From an uncultured Actinomycetes bacterium (GTDB lineage: Bacteria > Actinomycetota > Acidimicrobiia > Acidimicrobiales > Ilumatobacteraceae), in contig CAIOHI010000026.1 of assembly GCA_903858075.1 (NCBI GenBank), positions 1 through 11,383 on the forward strand: a stretch of DNA of 11,383 bases, in the 5' to 3' direction. A program made the position numbers and the translations under genes. The notes under the pieces were generated by a model that ran no database searches, was not told the DNA's origin, and saw nothing but the letters and a program-made list of their open reading frames with translations. Positions 6,092-11,383 of this stretch are shown here, one piece after another (position 1 is the first letter of the stretch; each line of letters starts with the position of its first letter).

Positions 6092-7993
6092 GTGCCACCT
6101 CAGGAACACGCAAAAGACGCTAGCCAACATACGCAAAAGCTCAATGCGCAAGTTTCAGTGCCCAATAGCCAAGATGACTTCGACAATGCCGAGCGCGGTT
6201 TCATTGCGCAGTGGCCCGGTGGCCGCGTTGAAGACACCAAAGGCCGCATGGTGTACGACATCAGCCGCTACGAGTTCATTGCGCAGGGCTCTCCTGGCCC
6301 CAGCACCGTCAACCCCAGTTTGTGGCGTCAAGCGCAGCTGAATGTTATTCATGGACTCTTTGAAGTAGCGCCCAATGTGTGGCAAGTGCGTGGCTACGAC
6401 ATTTCGAACATCACTTTCATTGCAGGCGATACGGGGTGGGTTGTTATCGACCCACTCACCAATGAAAATACCGCTCGTATTTCGCTCGAACTAGCTAACA
6501 AACATCTAGGCGCACGGCCCGTTACTGCAGTCATATACACGCATTCTCATATCGACCATTTTGGTGGCGTGCTCGGTGTCACCACTCAGGCCGAGGTTGA
6601 TGCCGGCAAGTGCAGAGTCATTGCCCCTGAAGGTTTTTTGCATGAAACAGTGTCGGAAAATGTCATTGCCGGCCCCGCCATGGCACGACGCAGCGGTTAC
6701 CAATTTGGATCACAGCTCCCTGCAGCAGCTACTGGTCATATTGATTCTGGTTTAGGAAAATCAGTTCCCCTCGGTGCATCGGGGCTCATTGCGCCTACCG
6801 AAGACATCACATATACAGGTGAAGAACTTGTTGTCGATGGCGTACGCATTGTTTTCCAACTCACGCCAGACACTGAAGCACCTGCTGAAATGAATTTCTT
6901 CTTTCCTGACCATGGATGGTTGTGCATGGCAGAAAATTGCACACATACCATGCACAATCTTGTGCCTATTCGTGGTGCTCAAGTACGCGATGCCCTCAGC
7001 TGGTCGAAGTACATCAATGAAAGCATTGAACTCTTTGGCGCAAACACTTCGTTGATGTTTGCTTCTCACCATTGGCCACGATGGGGAAACGCCGACATTG
7101 TTCACTTCCTCACACTGCAACGCGACCTGTATCGCTGGATGCATGATCAAACAATGCGCCTTGCAAACCACGGCTACGTTGCTTCTGAAATTGCCGAGAT
7201 GCTCACGCTGCCAGAAGATTTTCTTGAGCACAGTCATACTCGTGGTTACTACGGCGACCTCGTGCATAACGTCAAGGCTGTTTACCAGCGGTACCTCAGC
7301 TGGTACGACGCCAACCCAGCCAACCTTCACAAATTGCCGCCAAGTGATGCAGGCAAGAAATACGTTGAACTAGCCGGAGGCGAAGCAGCCCTTTTGCTGA
7401 GTGCCCGCGGCGCATTTGAGCGTGGCGAGTATCGCTGGGTTGCAGAGTTACTCAACCATCTCATTTTCGCCAACCCCGAGAACTCTGAAGCACGTCACTT
7501 GCAAGCCGACGCATTTGAGCAACTGGGCTACCAGGCTGAGTCTTCTACCTTTCGCAATTCATATCTCATGGGCGCTCAAGAACTTCGCCAAGGCCCACCT
7601 CCAGCGGCCCGAACACAAATTCGCGCTAAAGGTTTGCTCTTAGCAATGACTATTCAGCAAGTGTTCGACACACTCGCCGTTCGTTTGAAATCAGATGAAG
7701 CAGCCGGGGTTTCACTGTCGTTGAATTGGACCTTTACCGACATTGAAGAGAAATGGCTTCTTGGCATCTCGCACCGGACACTATTTTCAACGCCAGGTCG
7801 TCACGACCCACAGGCAGCAGCAACAATTACCACTACTCGCCGCACTTTGCTTGAAGTCATTTCACAAAGCACCACCTTCCTCGACGAAATACAAGCGGGA
7901 AATATCTCTATTGAAGGTGATGCCACCGCACTCATTACCGTGCTTGGCGACCTCGACACCTTCCAAACCAACTTTGCCATTGTTGAGCCATAA
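6092..7993 (+). CDS. Class III alkylsulfatase, SdsA1-like metallo-beta-lactamase-fold
   Basis: The 633-aa product matches the SdsA1 architecture: an N-terminal lead (DDFDNAERGFIA), a metallo-beta-lactamase domain (about 80-340), an alkylsulfatase dimerisation domain (about 375-505) and a C-terminal SCP2-like domain (about 515-632) thought to hold the alkyl chain. The dizinc ligands recalled for Pseudomonas SdsA1 (H169, H171, D173, H174, E280, E299, H344) all correspond at a constant offset of 18: H151, H153, D155, H156 in THSHIDHFGG, E262 in TEAP, E281 in MAENCTHTMHN, H326 in FASHHWPRWG. It should therefore hydrolyse primary alkyl sulfates to alcohol and sulfate. There is no signal peptide, whereas SdsA1 is secreted, so this form is probably cytoplasmic. 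GTG 6092 is the only possible start upstream of the conserved region. It is divergent from the SnoaL operon and followed by a PPOX gene. Confidence 0.93.
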   Translation: MPPQEHAKDASQHTQKLNAQVSVPNSQDDFDNAERGFIAQWPGGRVEDTKGRMVYDISRYEFIAQGSPGPSTVNPSLWRQAQLNVIHGLFEVAPNVWQVRGYDISNITFIAGDTGWVVIDPLTNENTARISLELANKHLGARPVTAVIYTHSHIDHFGGVLGVTTQAEVDAGKCRVIAPEGFLHETVSENVIAGPAMARRSGYQFGSQLPAAATGHIDSGLGKSVPLGASGLIAPTEDITYTGEELVVDGVRIVFQLTPDTEAPAEMNFFFPDHGWLCMAENCTHTMHNLVPIRGAQVRDALSWSKYINESIELFGANTSLMFASHHWPRWGNADIVHFLTLQRDLYRWMHDQTMRLANHGYVASEIAEMLTLPEDFLEHSHTRGYYGDLVHNVKAVYQRYLSWYDANPANLHKLPPSDAGKKYVELAGGEAALLLSARGAFERGEYRWVAELLNHLIFANPENSEARHLQADAFEQLGYQAESSTFRNSYLMGAQELRQGPPPAARTQIRAKGLLLAMTIQQVFDTLAVRLKSDEAAGVSLSLNWTFTDIEEKWLLGISHRTLFSTPGRHDPQAAATITTTRRTLLEVISQSTTFLDEIQAGNISIEGDATALITVLGDLDTFQTNFAIVEP

Positions 7994-8014
7994 CTTCTGC
8001 TCCGCATCATCGGC

Positions 8015-8020
8015 TACGGT
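8015..8020 (+). promoter_or_regulatory. -10-like TACGGT 6 nt before the PPOX gene
   Basis: TACGGT, then GAACAC, then ATG 8027. It matches TANNNT at leaderless spacing. The overlapping GGTGA could instead serve as a weak Shine-Dalgarno site in read-through from the alkylsulfatase, whose stop is 33 bp upstream. Confidence 0.42.
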
Positions 8021-8026
8021 GAACAC

Positions 8027-8530
8027 ATGGCAAGAGATGCAGAACACCTAGAAGATTGTTGGCTCGACGACGACCTGCGTGAGCGACTACTCAATACGCA
8101 AATTGAGTGCACCTTTATATGGACCAACAAAGCTGGCCAACCTTTTGGTGTGGCCATGAGTTACCTCTGGCGTAACGGCAGCATTTGGCTGACCGCCGCC
8201 GCTACCCGCCCACGTGTTGCGGCAATTCGTCGCACCGGTTATGCAGCCGTCATGATCTCTTCTGTTGGTACCGACATAGGGCCAGGAAAGACCGTGTCGC
8301 TGCGCGGACCCTGCATTGTGCACGACGACCGCGCAACGCGCGACTGGATGCTTCCTGAACTTGCTAATGCGGTGCGCCCCGATAACCCAGCGGGTGCTGC
8401 AGCATTTCTTGAGCACCTCGACTCACCAGGGCGCATTGTGATTGAAGTCAAGCCCGAGTACAAACTTGACTTCGACTCTAAAAAAATGTGGAAAGACCGC
8501 CCCGACGCGGCTCCACCTGGCCGGCTCTAA
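8027..8530 (+). CDS. Pyridoxamine 5'-phosphate oxidase-fold (PPOX) flavin/F420-type protein
   Basis: The 167-aa product has the split-barrel PPOX fold: LLNTQIECTFIWTNKAGQPFGVAMSYLW (21-48), GSIWLTAAATRPRVAAIRRTG (51-71), YAAVMISSVGTDIGPGKTVSLRGPCIVHDD (72-101), a helical segment RATRDWMLPELANAV, then RIVIEVKPEYKLDFDSKKMW. The IWLTAAATRPRVAAIRR stretch resembles the phosphate-binding part of FMN- or F420-binding relatives in actinobacteria. These small dimers bind FMN or F420 and reduce unsaturated or nitro compounds, bind haem, or oxidise PNP; this one lacks the classic PdxH C-terminus, so vitamin B6 synthesis is unlikely. It may share a transcript with the alkylsulfatase 33 bp upstream but has its own TACGGT. 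Its stop TAA directly abuts the stop of the convergent molybdenum hydroxylase gene, leaving no terminator between them. Confidence 0.85.
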   Translation: MARDAEHLEDCWLDDDLRERLLNTQIECTFIWTNKAGQPFGVAMSYLWRNGSIWLTAAATRPRVAAIRRTGYAAVMISSVGTDIGPGKTVSLRGPCIVHDDRATRDWMLPELANAVRPDNPAGAAAFLEHLDSPGRIVIEVKPEYKLDFDSKKMWKDRPDAAPPGRL

Positions 8531-10780
8531 CTAACGCGCACTTTGTAAAGCTGCCCACACACGATTTGCCGTACATGGCATATCAATATGGCGCACGCCT
8601 AAATGATGCACTGCGTCGATAACGGCATTCTGCACTGCAGGAGTAGCACCAATTGTTCCGGCTTCTCCAATACCTTTTGCGCCTAACGGGTTTCGCGGTG
8701 TTGGGGTCTCCATGGGAATGCGCTCGAACGACGGCAACTCTGCTGCTGTAATAAAGGCATAGTCGGCGAGGTTAGAGGTAATGGGGTTACCACCATCGTC
8801 GTAACGCACTTCTTCAAGCAATGCTTGCGCAATACCTTGCGCAACACCACCATGTACCTGGCCATCAACAATGAGCGGGTTCAAAATGGTGCCCGCATCA
8901 TCACAAGCAATGTGGCGCACAATGGCAACAGAGCCAGTTTCGGTGTCTACCTCAACAACACTCACATGAGTACCAAATGGGAACGTTGCACCCTCCGGCG
9001 TGAAGTCAGCTTCTGCGAATAATGCAACTGGCGATGCAATAGCAATTTCCGCCCATGTTTTACTTGGCCGCGGCGAACCCACTACGTGGAATGCACCAGT
9101 TGCTGCGTCAAGTACCACGTCTTCTGGCGCCGCCTCAAGTAAGTCGGCAGCCTTTTGGCGTGCAATTTCAATGACATTTTCTGCAGCCATTTGAGCGGCA
9201 GTTCCGCCTACTTGTAACGAACGCGAACCGCCCGTGCCGTTACCGCGTTCAATATCGTCGGTATCGCCAAAGCGGAACTCGATTTTGTCCATAGGTATGC
9301 CTGTTTTTTGAGAAACAATCATTGCCCACGAAGTGTGATGCCCCTGGCCGTGCGACGAGGAACCCGTGCGAACAATGGCACCACCATCGTTGGTAATTTC
9401 CACTGCACCATATTCACCACTTCCCATTGGGTTTGTGGTTTCTACATACGATGCAACTCCAATACCGAGCTGCACAACATCACCACGGTCGCGGCGCGCT
9501 TTTTGTTCAGCACGCAATGCCTGGTAACCCGATGCACTTAACGCCATGTCGAGCGCTTTTTCATATTCACCAGAGTCGTATGCAGCGCCCATAGACGTAG
9601 TGAGAGGGAACGCTGATGGTTGGATGTAGTTCTTGCGGCGCACTTCAGTGGAATCAATGCCACAAGCCTGCGCAAACATTTCGATGGTGCGTTCAATTGC
9701 CGCCGTTGCTTCAGGCCGGCCCGCGCCGCGGTATGCCTCCATCGGCGTGGTGTTGGTGACCAACGAATATGAGTTGTACTCAATATTGGCAATGTCGTAC
9801 ACGCCGCCTGTCATCATTCGCGTCATGATGGGCAATACAGCGCCAATACATGCATAGGCACCAGAGTCTTGTAACACTTCAAGGCGATACGCGGTAATGC
9901 GGCCGTCACGTGTTCCGCCCATTTTTGCAATTTGGCGTTGTCCGCGACCGTGGCCCATGCCCAGCATGTTTTCGCTGCGTGTTTCTGTCCAGCGCACGGG
10001 GTAACCCAACTTCTTTGCTGCCCAGCCAACCAGAATCTCTTCAGGGTAGACACCATTTTTTGCGCCGAATCCGCCACCCACGTCGGGAGTGATTGTGCGT
10101 ACGTCTTCTTTAGCAAGGCCAAGCGCTGCTGCTAAACCATCGCGCGCACCATGAGCTCCTTGACTACATGCCCACTGTGTGAGTCGCTTGCCGTCCCATG
10201 TTGCTGCTGCTGCACGCACTTCCATTGGCGCTGGTGCAACACGTTGATTCTCAATTGCTAATTCAACTACTACTTCGCAATCGGCAAAAATGGAAGGGTC
10301 TGCCGGAGTGGGCAAAGTAAACACAACATTTGTTTTTGCTTCAGGAAATAAAATTGTTTTGTCGGCTAGCGCATCGGCAACATCAAGCACTGCAGTCAAT
10401 GGTTCATAATCAACCACAACAGTTTCTGCTGCATCAACACCTTGCTCTTTGGTTTCACTAATAACCATCGCAATGGGGTCGCCCACAAAACGCACAACAT
10501 CAATTGCCAAGAAGGGGCGTCGCATGTCTTGGTTCAACAAAGGTATTGAAGGCTTGGCTGGTTCCATGTCAACATCAGCTGCTGTCAGCACCGCAATAAC
10601 ACCGGGCATTGACAACGCTTCGCTTGCATCGATGCCGATGATTTTTGCGTGCGCCATTGAAGAACGCACAAAGGAAATATGCCGTGCCCCGGGCAGATTG
10701 AGGTTGGCAATATAAGTTCCTTTGCCAGTCAGAAAACGGGGATCTTCGATGCGGGTTACGCGATTTCCTAAAATGCTCAC
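8531..10780 (-). CDS. Xanthine dehydrogenase-family molybdopterin-binding subunit (form II CoxL / aldehyde oxidase-like)
   Basis: The 749-aa product is a complete molybdenum hydroxylase large subunit. It starts GNRVTRIEDPRFLTGKGTYI, typical of CoxL-like proteins, and carries DVGGGFGAK (233-241), MEAYRGAGRPEA with the AYRGAGR signature (349-355), the molybdopterin-binding HGQGHHTSW (477-485), VGGTAAQMAAENV (524-536), and GAKGIGEAGTIGATPAV with catalytic Glu706. AYRGAGR rather than AYxCSFR marks form II, so it is not a proven CO dehydrogenase; an aldehyde or N-heterocycle oxidase is likelier. The enzyme normally needs an iron-sulfur and an FAD subunit, and neither is encoded on either side within the window. 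GTG 10780 was chosen: CAGAAT lies 6 nt before it and the family N-terminus follows at once. It is divergent from the toxin-antitoxin operon and ends against the PPOX stop. Confidence 0.93.
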   Translation of the reverse strand: MSILGNRVTRIEDPRFLTGKGTYIANLNLPGARHISFVRSSMAHAKIIGIDASEALSMPGVIAVLTAADVDMEPAKPSIPLLNQDMRRPFLAIDVVRFVGDPIAMVISETKEQGVDAAETVVVDYEPLTAVLDVADALADKTILFPEAKTNVVFTLPTPADPSIFADCEVVVELAIENQRVAPAPMEVRAAAATWDGKRLTQWACSQGAHGARDGLAAALGLAKEDVRTITPDVGGGFGAKNGVYPEEILVGWAAKKLGYPVRWTETRSENMLGMGHGRGQRQIAKMGGTRDGRITAYRLEVLQDSGAYACIGAVLPIMTRMMTGGVYDIANIEYNSYSLVTNTTPMEAYRGAGRPEATAAIERTIEMFAQACGIDSTEVRRKNYIQPSAFPLTTSMGAAYDSGEYEKALDMALSASGYQALRAEQKARRDRGDVVQLGIGVASYVETTNPMGSGEYGAVEITNDGGAIVRTGSSSHGQGHHTSWAMIVSQKTGIPMDKIEFRFGDTDDIERGNGTGGSRSLQVGGTAAQMAAENVIEIARQKAADLLEAAPEDVVLDAATGAFHVVGSPRPSKTWAEIAIASPVALFAEADFTPEGATFPFGTHVSVVEVDTETGSVAIVRHIACDDAGTILNPLIVDGQVHGGVAQGIAQALLEEVRYDDGGNPITSNLADYAFITAAELPSFERIPMETPTPRNPLGAKGIGEAGTIGATPAVQNAVIDAVHHLGVRHIDMPCTANRVWAALQSAR

Positions 10781-10786
10781 CCCTGC

Positions 10787-10792
10787 ATTCTG
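10787..10792 (-). promoter_or_regulatory. -10-like CAGAAT 6 nt before the molybdenum hydroxylase start
   Basis: Read on the minus strand, CAGAAT, then GCAGGG, then GTG 10780. It is one base off TANNNT, at the same spacing as the other starts, and shares AGAAT with the alkylsulfatase box. The overlapping ATG at 10788-10786 opens only a three-codon frame. An imperfect inverted repeat (CCCTG 10781-10785, CAGGG 10794-10798) brackets the box and might bind a regulator. Confidence 0.42.
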
Positions 10793-10863
10793 TCAGGGTG
10801 TTGGCCACCGTGAATGACCGCAAAATGGCTCGAGCGCACACAATGAGGTAGCCCCAAAGTCTA

Positions 10864-10881
10864 TGTATCACCGGTGATACA
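10864..10881. promoter_or_regulatory. 18-bp perfect palindrome, probable toxin-antitoxin operator
   Basis: TGTATCACCGGTGATACA is its own reverse complement over all 18 bases. It lies 9 bp before the antitoxin ATG and overlaps the first four bases of the TACACT -10 box, the ideal place for repression. Phd/YefM and related antitoxins bind such palindromes through their N-terminal domain and repress their own operon, more tightly with bound toxin. It is about 84 bp from the divergent molybdenum hydroxylase start, so it should mainly control the toxin-antitoxin side. Confidence 0.8.
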
Positions 10882-10883
10882 CT
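10878..10883 (+). promoter_or_regulatory. -10-like TACACT 7 nt before the antitoxin start
   Basis: TACACT, then CGCCAGC, then ATG 10891. It fits TANNNT at leaderless spacing and overlaps the 18-bp operator by four bases. No Shine-Dalgarno site is seen before the ATG. Confidence 0.52.
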
Positions 10884-10890
10884 CGCCAGC

Positions 10891-11130
10891 ATGAAGGAAG
10901 TGACCGTGAGAGAACTGCGCAACAACGGATCTGCCGTCATCAATCGCGTGTTGTCGGGTGAAAGCCTCATCGTTACTCGTGACGGAGATGAAGTGGCAGA
11001 GCTACGTCCGGTGTACCAGCGACCCACTCACATCAGTACCTTGAGAAAAAAGTGGAAGAGTCTTCCTTCGCTTGACCCTGTGGCGCTGCGCGCCGATATT
11101 GACTCCATCATCGATCAGAGCATCGCGTGA
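10891..11130 (+). CDS. Type II antitoxin, Phd/YefM family
   Basis: The 79-aa product has the Phd/YefM antitoxin fold: MKEVTVRELRNNGSAVINRV (1-20), the strand-helix segment that binds DNA, then SGESLIVTRDGDEVAELRPV (22-41), with the family's G-x-x-x-xVTRdGxpVA-xL-P pattern. The rest (44-79) is a charged tail ending in a helix, ADIDSIIDQS, that would wrap the toxin and block its active site. Its length is normal for the family. It would neutralise the PIN-domain toxin encoded next and repress its own promoter through the 18-bp palindrome directly upstream. The toxin GTG overlaps the antitoxin stop by four bases (GTGA), the usual arrangement for coupled production with antitoxin first. Start ATG 10891 has TACACT 7 nt upstream. 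Confidence 0.9.
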   Translation: MKEVTVRELRNNGSAVINRVLSGESLIVTRDGDEVAELRPVYQRPTHISTLRKKWKSLPSLDPVALRADIDSIIDQSIA

Positions 11131-11383
11131 CCACTGCCGCCGATGGGCTTCTCGATACCAGCACACTTATTTTGCTGAATGAATTAGTTGATGAAGTTCA
11201 GCTGCCTGAGTACCCCGTCATCAGCAGCATCACTCTTGCTGAATTATCTGTTGGCCCACTCGTTGCCAAAACCGAGCATGAACGCAAAGTACGACAACTT
11301 CATTTACAACTAGCAGAAAGCGAATTCGATTCGCTTCCCTTCAATGAAGCAGCTGCCCGTATTTATGGCGGCATCGCAGCTGA
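11127..11383 (+). CDS. vapC: VapC-type PIN-domain toxin, cut by right window edge
   Basis: From GTG 11127 the frame stays open for 85 codons to the window end, so the protein is incomplete. It begins MTTAADGLLDTSTLILLNEL, where LLDTS holds the first PIN-domain acid (D10), and continues with SSITLAELSVGP, whose E39 is the second conserved acid. FNEAAARIYGGIAA at the visible end is the stretch leading to the third and fourth acids, which lie beyond the edge. VapC toxins are Mg-dependent RNases that cut tRNA or rRNA and stop translation. The expected full length is about 130 aa, so roughly one third is missing. It overlaps the antitoxin stop by four bases. Nothing in the visible part suggests inactivation. 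Confidence 0.87.
   Translation, partial: MTTAADGLLDTSTLILLNELVDEVQLPEYPVISSITLAELSVGPLVAKTEHERKVRQLHLQLAESEFDSLPFNEAAARIYGGIAA

Noticed and set aside
6761..7330. Minus-strand frame of 189 codons inside the alkylsulfatase
   Set aside because: It is opposite a strongly conserved enzyme domain, and its translation shows no recognisable domain.
8531..10780. Calling the molybdenum hydroxylase a true CO dehydrogenase (CoxL form I)
   Set aside because: The active-site loop is AYRGAGR (form II), not AYxCSFR, and coxM/coxS are absent from the window.

Overview
The window looks like a gene-dense piece of an actinobacterial chromosome, with GC near one half by eye and gaps of 0-110 bp. Gene families (RimJ/RimL-type GNAT, Nudix enzyme with a CxC N-terminus, PPOX-fold flavoprotein, form II CoxL-like subunit) and TANNNT -10 boxes set directly against start codons fit Actinomycetota. 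An aquatic Acidimicrobiia relative is my best guess, at low confidence. No rRNA, tRNA, transposase, CRISPR array or phage gene was seen, and no gene-free stretch exceeds about 110 bp.

Layout. (1) 1-2388, minus strand: adenine deaminase (ade), then a GNAT acetyltransferase cut by the left window edge, with a 10-bp inverted repeat between them. (2) 2432-4314, plus strand: a Nudix hydrolase overlapping a 10-TM EamA/DMT exporter by four bases (GTGA), then an unrecognised 164-aa helical protein. (3) 4307-6006, minus strand: an apparent operon reading SnoaL-like protein, DoxX membrane protein, atypical SDR, with a strong hairpin between the last two. (4) 6092-8530, plus strand: a class III (SdsA1-type) alkylsulfatase with all seven zinc ligands but no signal peptide, then a PPOX-fold flavoprotein. 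(5) 8531-10780, minus strand: a molybdenum hydroxylase large subunit (form II CoxL / aldehyde oxidase type) without partner subunits in view. (6) 10891 to the right end, plus strand: a Phd/YefM antitoxin and a PIN-domain VapC toxin cut by the window edge, under an 18-bp perfect palindrome.

How the genes may work together. Ade and the Nudix gene are divergent nucleotide-metabolism genes sharing a 43-bp promoter gap. The alkylsulfatase would release alcohols from sulfate esters; the nearby SDR and aldehyde-oxidase-type protein could in principle carry such products further, but this is speculative, and the SDR lacks the usual catalytic Ser and Asn. The toxin-antitoxin pair is self-contained.

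The most striking non-coding pattern is at translation starts. Eight genes that appear to begin transcription units have a -10-like hexamer (seven TANNNT, one CAGAAT) exactly 6 or 7 nt before the chosen start codon, which suggests leaderless mRNAs. Genes inside operons (the DMT exporter, DoxX, VapC) lack it, and DoxX instead has a clear Shine-Dalgarno site.
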